A stretch of 64,000 bases of DNA from Asterias rubens (lineage: Eukaryota; Echinodermata; Asteroidea; Forcipulatida; Asteriidae), in assembly GCF_902459465.1 (NCBI RefSeq), contig NC_047082.1:4774001-4838000 (forward strand). The letters run 5' to 3'. Position numbers and translations under genes: made by a program. Position 1 is the first letter of the stretch; each line of letters begins with the position of its first letter. Below are positions 19,286 through 29,876 of this stretch, one piece after another. Under the pieces are notes generated by a model. It did no database searches and was not told the DNA's origin. It worked only from the letters and a program-made list of their open reading frames with translations.

Positions 19286-19660
19286 CTTTAAACTTGGCCT
19301 TGTCCAAGGCTCTTTACGAAAGCACCTCCCCGCTCTGAATTCACCCTGTAGCATTGGTCAACGAACTGCATAGAAACATGTACTGGCACAGAACATAACA
19401 GTACTTGATACTGTGGGGTCGAAGCATGGTTTTTACTGGTTTTTCAACCTCGTACAAACGAAGCCGCAACAGAATTCGGCTTCGTTGTACGTGGTTGGAA
19501 AACCTCGAAAAACCATGCTTCGACCCCACGTTATCAAGTACTGTATATACCCAGTAACGTGCCATTACATGTATCAATGCAGTTCGTCGTCCAACAGAGC
19601 GGGCCCATGGGCCTGTGGTTGCGTTAAGAGCATTGGACAAGGCTACTTTAAACTTGGACC
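19286..19660. mobile_element. Near-palindromic element of about 375 bp
   Basis: The arms pair along nearly their whole length. The strongest part is 19416-19528, where GTGGGGTCGAAGCATGG faces CCATGCTTCGACCCCAC and ACGAAGCCG faces CGGCTTCGT across a short loop. Outer arms (CCTTGTCCAAGGCTC... and ...GCATTGGACAAGG) are more diverged. It is a foldback, MITE-like element. Confidence 0.75.
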
Positions 19661-19861
19661 TTTAAACCAAAAGGTGGCATGGTGGTTTAATATTAGTTTC
19701 ATGTTCCTAACAGCAGCAACTGGCATTGGACATGTTGCAGGTTTCAGGAAAAGTTGTGAGATTTCCAGAAAAAGAGTTATGTGTGAGAAAAAAAAACCAA
19801 GATAAGGCAAAATTTGTACAATAATGGGAGCTTAAAAATTTCAAAATGTTAGCCACTTCTG

Positions 19862-20041
19862 TAAAGCCTGTATCATAATTCTAGCGAATGCGAAGCGAAT
19901 TTGACATGAATTTGACGTCACAATTGTGTTTTCGCTGCGATATTCGCAGGAGAGTTGAGCACAACTCAACCAATTATTTCTTGCGAATTTGTGACGTCAA
20001 CATTCGTATCACATTCGCAGGAAGTATGAACCGGGCTTTAG
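19862..20041. mobile_element. Inverted-repeat element, AAAGCCCGGTT family
   Basis: Left end AAAGCCTGTATCATAATTCT and right end AGTATGAACCGGGCTTT are inverted. ATTCGC and GACGTCA motifs recur in both arms. It is non-coding. Confidence 0.7.
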
Positions 20042-20090
20042 AGTACCACTGGATTTACCTGCACACTATACATTGTTTATTAATACATGT

Positions 20091-20318
20091 AGATTCTTCC
20101 CATGTAATATGCTAAAAACCTTCACGCATGCGAACAGACCCTATTGGTTGGCAAACCCCATAGAGATGTGCACTATTAAGCAGACGCACATCACATCTGC
20201 GTCTTGCAGCTATTAGCCGCATACAAAACAGCGCAACGTTCCCTCATTTTGCCAACCAAATGTTAGTGCGCATGCGCTGTGTGCAATTTACACATGTACA
20301 TATTTCATGGGAAGGTTC
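20091..20318. mobile_element. Inverted-repeat element, CCTTCCCATGAAAT family, copy 1
   Basis: Ends are GATTCTTCCCATGTAATATG and the inverse TATTTCATGGGAAGGTTC. The interior shares CCCTATTGGTTGGCAAA and the CAGACGCA / TGCGTCTG pairs with the copy at 26808-27016. Confidence 0.75.
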
Positions 20319-20588
20319 TATTGACCTGTACACAGTTTCAAATAGTGGCCTCCTAAATCTTCACCAACATAAAATATCTGAACAACTAAAATGGTGTAAT
20401 AAAAATTATTATTTTCAAGTACGCGCTAATCCTCCAATCAGATTTGCAGAATGGAGTGGTGATAAAAACCTATATTGCACGGCTAATATCACTACCTACG
20501 CCTTGTGTGTTCTATGTCGCGCGCCAAGTTTGCTTGAAGATAAATACGTTATCACACGCGCGCTCATGAAAATACGGAAAATATAGTG

Positions 20589-20632
20589 CGTCTGCGTCTC
20601 ATATCCAACTCGGCCTCGTTGGATATGGGACG
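20589..20632. repeat. Hairpin of 16-bp stem
   Basis: GCGTCTCATATCCAAC and GTTGGATATGGGACGC are complementary with one mismatch around an 8-base loop. No T-run follows and no RNA gene is evident. Confidence 0.6.
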
Positions 20633-20771
20633 CAGATTCCACTCGCATTGTGCGATAACTTATGATACATACAAGTAAAGGTTTATTTTAAACAAGTATT
20701 AATGTTTCACTTTCACTACCTCTGTAGTCCTCAAGTAGTCCTGAAACCATTCACCCTCCTTATGAGTATGC

Positions 20772-21000
20772 ACCACCTTAAAGGCACAAAACCTTACTTG
20801 GTTAAACGAGCAATGGAGAGCTGTTGATAGTATATGAAGCCTGTATATCCGAAAACATACAAAGTAGCACAACAAGGGTGTGTTTTCTTTCATTTTTCTC
20901 TTGCAACTTCGATTAACAAATTTGTTTGTTATTTTATGTTGTGATACAACAAGTGAGAATACTGGTCTTTGATAATTACTAAAGGTGTCCAGTGCCTTAA
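20772..21000 (-). mobile_element. Family A element, internally deleted
   Basis: Reverse orientation, with an internal deletion. It ends AAAGGTGTCCAGTGCCTT and abuts the next copy. Confidence 0.65.
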
Positions 21001-21352
21001 AAGACACTGGACACTATTGGTAACTGTCAAAGACCAGTCACCATATGCACAAAGCACAAACCTGTGAAAATTTGAACTCAATTGGTCGTCGAAGTTGGGA
21101 GATAAGAATGGAAGAAAAAAGCACCATTGTCACACGAAGTTTGGTGCTTTCAGATGCTTGATTTCGAGACCTCAAAATCTAACTCTGAGGTCTCAAAATC
21201 AAACTCATGGAAAATTACTTCTTTCTCGAAAACTATTTTACTTCAGAGGGAGCCGTTTCTCACAAAGTTTTACACTATCAATCTTGTTACCAAGCAAGTT
21301 TTTATGCTAACAATTATTTTGAGTAATTACCAATAGTGTCCAGTGCCTTTAA
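21001..21352 (+). mobile_element. Family A element, full length
   Basis: Starts AAGACACTGGACACTATTGG and ends CCAATAGTGTCCAGTGCCTT, inverted to each other. It lies directly against the reversed copy at 20772-21000, making a head-to-head pair. Confidence 0.85.
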
Positions 21353-23418
21353 CAAACCTATTGGGTGCACAGCTGTCTACTCATACATCTACGCTTTCAT
21401 GTTGTAACATGAGTATTTAGTCCAAATCGTTAACACATTTACTTCTTCAGACTTCTTTCGTTGTTGTATTTTTTTATAGAGATAGAAAGAAGACGTTCTC
21501 TAAATTAAGGCATTAGAACTGTAGAAACACACACAGGATATAGGTTTTAAGCCCATTGAAAATAAATATTGTTTAATAATAAAATCAAATGAAACAAACT
21601 CTAGTAACATAATAACAAATGAAAGAAAAATCAATATATCAAACTTTGTTCAATAAATAATTTATGCACTTAAACACAACAATCGTTTGGATTACACACA
21701 CACAAATATATAAAAAGAAATCACTTACAACTTGGTAATTATTTCTACATCATCTTGTGGTCTTAGTCCCTTAAATCAGAAAGGAACGATTCAAATTTCT
21801 TTGGTAAACAAAATTCTCTACACGATTTGGTTCAATACAAAAACATATTTGATAATTTTGCACAGAAAACGCACAACAAGAATGGCTGAAAAACTTTGAG
21901 TTTTGAAAGAAATTTAAACGATGAGTGTAAATGAACTGTCTCAAACAATATCAATATGCAGACGTTTTCATATACGTTGTAACAAGACCATGGTTTTACT
22001 GTAAGAGTAAATTTTAGAGTATGATAAACACGATCTGATCGCATTTTATTCAAATATAGTGAAATCATACTTTGATTGCAAATACATAACAAAATTTTAA
22101 AAAGCTTTTACTTTTGTACTGAAGTTCTATAAATCAAGTTAAACTCTTGATTCTTGATTTATGTTGAGTTAACATCAGCTTTCAAAACCAGAGGACATAA
22201 TCAAATAACTAATTACACATTTTTCACTTTACAGAATGCAATTATATTTTGTGGGAAAACAGATCTTTTAATTAATATTAACAATAAGTTATCAATTCTG
22301 CGGCCTTTCCTTTCCACGTATGAACAAAACTCAGCAAAGGAAGACCAGAGATCATAATTCTTACAATGATTTAAATCTTAAAAGTAAACAAAAACAATGA
22401 TATGAAAATATGTGGTTTAATCAAAATAAATCCTTTTTCTAATTTATCTGTGGGTACATGTATGTGCTCAAATCACAGTGGGTTTTTCTAGTATCTAGAA
22501 TTAATCTAATCTATTCACAAAATGGTGGTGGAATTAAACAAATGTGCTGTACGACCCGGAAGTAATTTTTTTTATGGACAAAAATAACAGGGCAATATGT
22601 AAATTAAGTGTTGCTTTTGAAACAAGAAATACAATTACTGTCTGGGAAGGGGAAAAAAAAGAAAGGAAAACAAGAACATCTGGCACCCATCTTCTTGCTC
22701 TTCACTTACATGTACCAAAGTTAACCAAATAGTCTGGTGCCGTTGACACAACAACCAATTCTACATCAATTTTAATATGTTCAAGTGAAATGGTCAAATA
22801 TGGCTGACACTACATGTATATGTGGAAACTGAAATGTCTCTACAAAGAAAATAAAGCAAAGTACTGAAAGAAAATGCAAAAACAATTTAAAATAATTATT
22901 AAACACAACTTTTGTATACACTGTAATTAGTAACAAGTTAACAGTGATGCAATAGGACCAAATTTGTGGCAGTACACAATACACATGCATTATCACTGTC
23001 ACGGTTAGTAGAAATTTAGTTTAGGGTAATAAAGTTAGTTTTGGCATTTTTTATTTGAATACCATTAAGCACACTTTTATAAACTACTTGGAAAACAAGA
23101 ATCAAGTACTACACACAAATAAATCATCACTGTATATAATACAGCTGTTGTCAATCATTAATCTTTAAAACAAACATTTTTAGACTTGCAAAAGTCATAT
23201 ACTTTTTAAGTTTCCAGATTCAACACTTTATCACAATAACCTTTTAAAATATTTGTCAACAGAAATTGACTGTAATTCAGTATTGTAAGTACCATTTTAA
23301 AAAACTGTTAAAACAAATCGTTAAGTACTGCTTCATTTCGTCCATATTTCATACCTAAGATGAAGGCAAATAGACCGACTGGTTGTACAGCATCAGTTTG
23401 TTGTTACAATGCATTATA
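21353..23418. other. No gene seen; possible long 3' UTR or intergenic DNA
   Basis: AT-rich unique sequence with poly-A/T and CA-rich patches. It lies downstream of the Kelch gene, and minus-strand AATAAA motifs occur (for example near 22032), so part could be 3' UTR. Nothing fixes a transcript end. Confidence 0.4.
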
Positions 23419-23482
23419 TTAACATCCAAGACGAACCAATAGGCCATAACATCATCAAACTTTTACTTCCATTGGTGCTTAA
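23419..23482. repeat. TTAA-bounded 60-bp direct repeat, left copy
   Basis: Reads from TTAACATCCAAGACGAACC to GGTGCTTAA and recurs at 23862-23924 on the other side of the family H element with few differences. TTAA stands at both ends of this copy. Confidence 0.85.
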
Positions 23483-23865
23483 AGAAACATGTTGCCTTGG
23501 ATCGGTCGAGTTGGTCTTTGAAAAGCGTTTGTAACCGTTTGTTGTAAAATGCATATGGTTAGAAAGATGATTTAAAAGTAGAATACAATGATCCACACAA
23601 ATTTGCCTCGAAATTGCGTGGTTTTCCTTTTACTTTGCGAACTATGGTCGGCCATTTATGGGAGTCAAAAATTTGACCCCCATAAATGGCCGACCGTGTT
23701 AGTCGACGAGGTAAAAGGAAAACCACGCAATTTCGAGTGATACTTGTGTGGATCATTATGTTCTACTTTTAAAATATCTTTCTAATCATATGCATTTTAT
23801 AACAAACGGTTACAAACGCTTTTCAAAGACTAACTCGACCGATCCAAGGCAATGTGTTCCTTTAA
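23479..23865. mobile_element. Family H inverted-repeat element, copy 1
   Basis: TTAA-flanked. The first roughly 100 bases (GCCTTGGATCGGTCGAGTT and on) and the last roughly 100 are inverted repeats. At the centre a perfect 17-bp stem, GGTCGGCCATTTATGGG with its complement, lies at 23646-23697. It is non-coding. Confidence 0.85.
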
Positions 23866-23924
23866 CATCCAAGGCGAACCAATAGGCCATAACATCATCA
23901 AACTTTTACTTCCATTGATGCTAA
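23862..23924. repeat. TTAA-bounded 60-bp direct repeat, right copy
   Basis: Second copy of 23419-23482. The inner TTAA is kept. The outer site reads CTAAAG where the left copy reads CTTAAAG. Confidence 0.85.
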
Positions 23925-24483
23925 AGTCTTTGGAAAAAAACATTGGCTTAAAAATATGAGTACATAGAAAATGCAGGACACAACAGTTAGTTTGTTTGAT
24001 GCTTGGTTGAAAGTCACATCATAAACATCATGGCAACCTAGATTTACCCTTATTTAACATTGTGTTGCTGTTTTGTCCAGTAAGGCAAAACTCTACTTTT
24101 CTTTGCATACAGTGTGCACAACATCCTTGTGTACAACATCAATTTGCAAAAGGCACAACGTAAGCAAAATCAATTTTACTGGTCATACTTACAGCTAGCT
24201 ACATTTTACAGCCTAGCCTATGACTGACAGTACTGTACTACATGTAGTTGTAATCTGATATTAATCTGTATCTACAAAAGTACTTCATACGGTTCGTTTT
24301 GAACTTTATATTTGGCAGAAAACCTAACTTTTTAAGGAATCCAGATGTAAATACGAGTCGTTTCCAGAAAATCTGCAAATGTGGAGGAGTAAATTTTGTT
24401 CAAGTTTGTGATCCAGCAAAATAATTTGGTTTTGTTTTGAGTGTAAAAAAAAAGGGTTTAATTTGTACTGCTGAATGTAACTT
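23925..24483. other. No gene seen
   Basis: AT-rich unique sequence without credible reading frames. Confidence 0.5.
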
Positions 24484-24698
24484 TTAAAGGAACACGTTGC
24501 CTCGGATCGGTCGAGTTAGTCTTTAAAAAGCTTTTGTATCCGTTTGTTATAAACAGCATATGGTTAGAAAGATGATTTAAAAGTAGAATACAATGATCCA
24601 CACAAATTTGCCTTGAAATTGTGGGTTTTCCTTTTACTTTGCGAACTAACATGGTCAAAGACCAACTCGACCGAGCCAAGGCAATGTGTTCCTTTAAG
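24484..24698. mobile_element. Family H inverted-repeat element, copy 2
   Basis: TTAA-flanked, with ends AAAGGAACACGTTGCCTCGG and the inverse CCAAGGCAATGTGTTCCTTTAA. It lacks the central palindrome of copy 1. Confidence 0.85.
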
Positions 24699-25170
24699 AA
24701 CTGTTTGGTGTAGGCCTATGTGCAATGGATTGAATTTACATTTGTACAATTTACATGATTTTTAATTAGTGAACATTTAGTTATCTTTATTATGCATAAA
24801 TATGCAAATTTACAAGCAAGTAAATTTTACATTATGTGGGAAAGTAAACAAGTCACACCGATCAGTTAACGATAGAGCTCTGCAAAAAAGAGAGTAGTAC
24901 ATGTATGTATCAGCCAATAGCAAGCCAGTACCTTGATAAGACCTTAGTTACCACAAACCATTTCTAATAAGGCATTCCATTGGCCCACAAAAAACAACTG
25001 CAGTTTTTAAACATGCATTATGCATAATATGTACAACTTGTTAATGACATGTTGGTTACTTTTTAAGTGCACATTAGACATCATGGTGAGGTTTCTTACT
25101 TGTTAGTACTTTTTAAGCTTTTTTTGGTCTTACACTATACTGTATTTACAACTATCTACAAAATGATGGT
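24699..25170. other. No gene seen
   Basis: AT-rich unique sequence. Confidence 0.5.
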
Positions 25171-25555
25171 TTAAAGACAGTGGACACTATTGGTAATTGT
25201 CAAAGACCAGTCTTCTCACTTGGTGTATCTAAACATATGCATAAAATAACAAACCTGTGAAAATTTGAGCTCAATTGGTCGTCGAAGTTGCAAGATATGA
25301 ATGAAAAAAAAAACACCCTTGTCACACGAAGTTGTGTGCTTTCAAATGCTTGATTTCGAGACCTCAAAGTCTAAACTTGAGGTCTCGAAATCAAATTCGT
25401 GGAAAATTACTTCTTTCTCGAAAACTTTGTCACTTCAGAGGGAGCCGTTTCGCACAATGTTTCATACTATCAACCTCTCCCCATTACTCGTTACCAAGTG
25501 AGGTTTTATGTTGATAATTATTTTGAGTAATTACCAATAGTGTCCACTGCCTTTA
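25171..25555 (+). mobile_element. Family A element, full length
   Basis: TTAAAGACAGTGGACACTAT at the left and ATAGTGTCCACTGCCTTTAA at the right are inverted, with TTAA at both ends. An inner inverted pair (CGAGACCTCAAAGTC / GAGGTCTCGAAATC) is typical of the longer subtype. Confidence 0.9.
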
Positions 25556-25642
25556 AGAATACATTCACATCATTAGTACATTTACCTAGTGTTGTATGAC
25601 TCATGAGTCATGACTCAATGTTGAAGACTCAGACTTTGGCTA

Positions 25643-25990
25643 GAGTCAACATACACCCGTCCGTTTCAGACAGGCGCTCCAGAGTCGCGCCGAACCAAAT
25701 AAGTACATGAAAAGTTTCACGCCTGAAACACCTACATGTAGGAGCAACTGGATGCGCTAGAAGTCGAAAGATCGACCATTGCAGTTGTTCGGAACGACTC
25801 TGGAGCGTCTTGGTTTCAGACGTCAATCTTATCATTGAGCCGAATCAATGTAAATGTTATGTTAAATTCGTCTGTCTGAAACCAACGTTTATTTGTGTCG
25901 ACCTAGAGTGGCTCCTTATCTGTTGGTTCGGCGCGACTCTGGCGCACCTGAAACGGGTGTTACATGTAGTCAATGGTTCAGACTCGTGGT
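25643..25990. mobile_element. Inverted-repeat element, AGTCGCGCCGAACCAA family
   Basis: GAGTCAACATACACCCGT and CAGAGTCGCGCCGAACCAA at the left face TTGGTTCGGCGCGACTCTG and ACGGGTGTTACATG at the right. It is MITE-like and non-coding. A GACTCATGAGTCATGACTCA palindrome lies just outside it at about 25600-25619. Confidence 0.65.
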
Positions 25991-26426
25991 ACAGATTCAC
26001 CGGGGCCCAAATTCATGGCGCTGGTTATCCTAGAATTCTGCATTCTGAAACTCTGTAAAGCATGAACTTATATAGGCCATAAGTGCAGGATTCACTGAAG
26101 CAGCTGCCATGAAATTAAGCCCATACACTGTAAATCCAATATGCCTGTGATTTTTTTCCACAGGACTCGGTGTATTATGGGTAAAACCAAAATTACTATC
26201 CTAAATTCTAGCAAGTCAAGTCTCTTACTTGTTCTCTTGTTTTTGACTAATGATCCATTGCATTTTCACAGGTTGTTATTATAATTTACAAAGCAAGTGA
26301 AATCACCTCTTTTTGTTTTTATAAACCCTAACCCCTTTTCCGAACATTAGAACCTGAATGGTGTAACTTTGAGATTAAAGTAACTTAATGTACATGTACA
26401 CTTTGCAAGATGAGTTGTTTGGCGTG
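25991..26426. other. No gene seen
   Basis: AT-rich unique sequence. Confidence 0.5.
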
Positions 26427-26602
26427 CGGGCCTGATACTTCACGGAGGCAACGCAGGCGATTGCCTCCGTTGCCCCTTGCCATTGCCTTGGTGCCCTTGA
26501 AATGCTCCAGTAGAAATTTACAATTTCCTCATAGGGTGCCCTTTGCCAAAAAGAAAATGCCTTGGTGCCTTTGCCCTTTCAAAAACGAAGCATACAGCCC
26601 TG
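26427..26602. mobile_element. Family C element, copy 1
   Basis: About 176 bases with imperfect inverted ends (C[A/G]GGCCTG... and ...CAGCCCTG). Flanks TTGGCGTG and TGGGCGTG match at 7 of 8 bases, as for an 8-bp target duplication (hAT-like, by that feature alone). A second copy interrupts a family A element at 46627-46801. Confidence 0.65.
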
Positions 26603-26807
26603 GGCGTGGTTGGTGTTGGTGGAGTCAAAATCAGCCACCACTAGGTGGGACTTCATAGGAAAATTTACACTTATGTATGTACATGATAATTCTGGTGCCC
26701 ATATATGTGAGGACATGTCAACGTACAAGGACACGATCTATTGTCCTACATGTGTACATCATTGAACGAAAACATCTCACTGACCGTATTTACCCATAAA
26801 GCCAATA

Positions 26808-27016
26808 GATCCTTCCCATGAAATATGTAAATTGTACGTCACGCGTGTGCAGTCACACTTTGGTTAGCAAAATGAAGGAACGTCGCGCCTTTTTGTATGG
26901 GGATGATGGTAGTGTGACGCAGACGCGTTTGTGCGTCTGCTTTGTGCTATGGCGTTTGCCAACCAATAGGGTCTGTAGGTATGCATGAATGTAATGAGCA
27001 TTTCATGGGAAGGGTC
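26808..27016. mobile_element. Inverted-repeat element, CCTTCCCATGAAAT family, copy 2
   Basis: Ends GATCCTTCCCATGAAATATG and CATTTCATGGGAAGGGTC are inverted. It is related to 20091-20318 and lies about 140 bases beyond the Kelch stop codon. Confidence 0.75.
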
Positions 27017-27154
27017 CATTCCAGGCGAGAATGCCTGAAGTCAATATCAATGTGTTGATCTGGCCATTTGAGCACCCCTGAATACCATGGTTTTGAATAT
27101 CGTTACAAAAATACTTCTGACCAATATCTAGCAATCAGTGACATTATGACTTGA

Positions 27155-29698
27155 TCATTTTCTACTTATTTGGTATGACCTTTTGTTGGACCAGGTTTCA
27201 GTTCCTTTGGGCAATCCAATGTACATCTTGATCGTCACACACCCATGATACGTCAAGGCCCGAGGCATAGGTCCAAGTACTGTCCACTCATTGGTCAACG
27301 GATCATACTGCTCAACGCTATTGGTTGCAATAGTCAGAGCATCTTCAACCGTCCCTACAGTCCACTGACCGCCCGTTACATCAATTTTGCGGTTTGTGAC
27401 CGTAGCGGAGTAGAGCTCTCTCTCATGGGCCTCAGCATGCTGCATCTCCCCAATGGTCTTGATCTCTCCTTTGTTTGGGTTGTACACCTGAACGAGGTAC
27501 TCCGTCTTCCCTCCAACTAAATAGATCTTGCTTTTCATTGTCGCCCCAAAGCGAGGCTCGAAGGGAAGGCTGACGTCGTTGACCACAGTCCATGCATTCT
27601 TATCGAGATGAAAGCACTGCACGAGAACCTTACCATCTTCGTTCAACCCGCCCACAACATAAAGTCGCCGACTGTGAGAGGTCACCACGGGGTCAAGCAC
27701 CCCGTAGGTCATGGATTCGCTGGTTTTCCACTGGTTTGTTTGACGGCTGTATCTCTCCACACTGTGAAGGGGCTCATTTGATTTGTCAACCCTTCCACCT
27801 ACGACGTAAATAAGATCATGTAAGACCCCAATGCCATGGGAAACGCGGGGGAGATTAACAGGAGCTACTTCAGTCCATTCGTCAAACAAAGAGTTGTATC
27901 TCCACACATCACCGCACAATCTCCCCTCTCGGAACCTCCCGCTTATTACATAAACATCATTGTTCAGAGCCACCACCTTGTACTCAGTGTTACTCCCAGG
28001 GAAGGGTTCCAGAGGAACCCACTGTCGGCGGATGTTGTCATAAAAACTTGTATCTGGTATCCACTGCTGGTTCTTGTTCCTCCCACCGATGACAAATGTG
28101 ACGTCGGCAAATGACTTCCGAGGCTTCATCCTTGGATCCCCCTTCTGCTTACCTTCTCTGATCAAGGCATGGATAGCTCTGACCTCCAGGATTAAATCCT
28201 GACACCCTTCGCACTCTTTCACTAGCGGGTCTTCAACAATAGCATCTAAGATTTTAGGAGAAGCATAAGGAAGACGTATGCTCTTGAGGGTAAATCCAAG
28301 GAACTCCTGCCGTGTCTCAAAGTCATGTTTGATCCATTTAATCAGAGCTTTGTAAGCCTCTTCCTCACTCACTAGGTTCAGGTTATCATCTCCAAGGTAG
28401 TCGACAAGTTCTTGTGGAGAAAGATCAAGAAACTCCTCATATTTGATGACTTCCCGGAAGTTCTTAAGAGCAAACTTTGTTGCAACTTTGTGTAGCAAAC
28501 TACAGCTTGGACCGACGGCAGATCTCTGAATGCTCAAACAGTTGGCAGGGTCCAGCATGGTCTTCAGGAACTCACTACATTTCCTGATGGCAGACTCATG
28601 GCGGAGAGTGCTGGCCAGGATCAGAGCTTCCTTCGCATTCTCCTCACATACCTCCAGCCTAGAGGTGTAGGTGTAGTTTACAATCATTCTGGTGACTGCT
28701 GCACTCACATCAGTAATCTGAACATGTCCGTTCTGATCGGCTGCCTGAAGCCTCTCCTCCATCGCCGAGTCCACTGTTGCCAAGACAACCCTATGACATG
28801 GCAACTCCTCCCCTCCGACGCACAGTGTAACATCCACAAACTTAGAGTCAAAGCGTTGATCATTCATGCCAAGCAAGACTTCATTGACGTGGTACGGCTG
28901 CTCAAATGTATACTCAGCCATGAGTTTTGAGGCATCTGAGAGTGAGTTTCTACTGCGGTTGTCCTGTTTGTCCATGAACTCTTGACAGGCCTGCTCGGCA
29001 GAGTGCAGGTAAAAGCACTGTGCAGCTGTTAACAGATCCACCACATTCTCATAGCTGATCACCAGTCTGGCAGTATAAATATAGTCCAAGAGAAGACCAA
29101 CAATATTAGGCTTGATATCGTTCAGGATCATGTCATGCTTTACAATCACCCCTCCCTCTTCTGTTATTTCATTACAGATGTTGAGAGAAAAGAAGCGACT
29201 TGTTGATGCCAGGACCACTTTGTGAGCCCGGAAAGTCTGGCTCCCAACATAAATGGAAAAGTCTGTGTACTTGTTAGCATGGCGGAAACGATTCAACTTT
29301 GTCAGAACATCTGCCGCATAATTTGGATCGTCCACTTCTTTTTGTTCATTCACAGAAGACGCAACTGTCCAGGTGCTTCCATCAGTTCGGATGCTCTCCC
29401 CGATGCTGAAGTTACTGCCGAGTCTACTCAACCGATAGAAGCCACTGTTTCTCTTTGCTAAGGATAAGTTTGAACCTCTTGGCTTGGTTGATCCAATCGT
29501 ACTCTGTCCATCCTTTATATTACCATTAGCCGCTACAGCGCCGATATTTTCCGAGCTCGCAGTCATCTTCATCTGCATGTCCATGAAGGGAATATGGTTT
29601 TTCTCTGGGATGGGATTGCTGGAGTAGATGAAGTGTCCATGATCCACTTCCTTTGTTGACTTGGCCTTACGGCAGCGGCAGCTTTGGCAGCAACCCAT
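27155..29698 (-). CDS. Double-BTB, BACK, Kelch-repeat protein with predicted lipidated N-terminus
   Basis: Complete 847-residue reading frame in one exon, ATG to stop. The start MGCCQSCRCRKAK fits the MGxxxS/T N-myristoylation consensus, with Cys3, Cys4, Cys7 and Cys9 as palmitoylation candidates and a basic tail, so membrane anchoring is predicted. Residues about 20-125 are polar linker. BTB domain 1 is about 130-245 (YTDFSIYVG, FRAHKVVLAS). A second, more degenerate BTB is about 275-385 (FVDVTLCVG, CHRVVLAT, but no SPYF-type motif). BACK is about 385-515. Kelch blades fill about 530-830, about six, with the GG motif kept in IGGR, VGGR, VGGL, VGGK and TGGQ. Kelch-BTB proteins usually recruit substrates to CUL3 E3 ligases, so the same role is inferred. 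Most family members are about 550-650 residues with one BTB. ATG choice is supported by the lipidation motif and by a splice acceptor 19 bases upstream. The family is near certain; an orthologue name is not. Confidence 0.93.
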   Translation of the reverse strand: MGCCQSCRCRKAKSTKEVDHGHFIYSSNPIPEKNHIPFMDMQMKMTASSENIGAVAANGNIKDGQSTIGSTKPRGSNLSLAKRNSGFYRLSRLGSNFSIGESIRTDGSTWTVASSVNEQKEVDDPNYAADVLTKLNRFRHANKYTDFSIYVGSQTFRAHKVVLASTSRFFSLNICNEITEEGGVIVKHDMILNDIKPNIVGLLLDYIYTARLVISYENVVDLLTAAQCFYLHSAEQACQEFMDKQDNRSRNSLSDASKLMAEYTFEQPYHVNEVLLGMNDQRFDSKFVDVTLCVGGEELPCHRVVLATVDSAMEERLQAADQNGHVQITDVSAAVTRMIVNYTYTSRLEVCEENAKEALILASTLRHESAIRKCSEFLKTMLDPANCLSIQRSAVGPSCSLLHKVATKFALKNFREVIKYEEFLDLSPQELVDYLGDDNLNLVSEEEAYKALIKWIKHDFETRQEFLGFTLKSIRLPYASPKILDAIVEDPLVKECEGCQDLILEVRAIHALIREGKQKGDPRMKPRKSFADVTFVIGGRNKNQQWIPDTSFYDNIRRQWVPLEPFPGSNTEYKVVALNNDVYVISGRFREGRLCGDVWRYNSLFDEWTEVAPVNLPRVSHGIGVLHDLIYVVGGRVDKSNEPLHSVERYSRQTNQWKTSESMTYGVLDPVVTSHSRRLYVVGGLNEDGKVLVQCFHLDKNAWTVVNDVSLPFEPRFGATMKSKIYLVGGKTEYLVQVYNPNKGEIKTIGEMQHAEAHERELYSATVTNRKIDVTGGQWTVGTVEDALTIATNSVEQYDPLTNEWTVLGPMPRALTYHGCVTIKMYIGLPKGTETWSNKRSYQISRK

Positions 29699-29717
29699 AC
29701 TGGCTAGTTAGATGCAC
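29699..29717 (-). other. 5' UTR part of the Kelch exon, with splice acceptor
   Basis: On the minus strand TTTGTTTCTTTTTCCAG ends at 29718 and is followed by 19 bases and the ATG. An upstream non-coding exon should therefore lie further right. I could not place it. Confidence 0.7.
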
Positions 29718-29769
29718 CTGGAAAAAGAAACAAACAGAAATGACAACATTTAAAACTTGGCTCTATTTC

Positions 29770-29876
29770 ACTTCTCACTCGGTGTATCTCAACATATGCA
29801 TAAAATAACAAACCTGTTGCAAGATAAAAATGAAAGAAAAATAACCCTTGTCACACGAAGTTGTGTGCCTTTAAGT
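29770..29876 (+). mobile_element. Family A element, short fragment
   Basis: CTTCTCACTCGGTGTATC to GAAGTTGTGTGCCTTTAAG, so a deleted copy lacking the start and the right half. It lies in the presumed first intron of the Kelch gene. Confidence 0.65.

Noticed and set aside
26410..26658. 82-codon plus-strand frame
   Set aside because: Mostly translation of the family C mobile element, which is repeated at 46627-46801.
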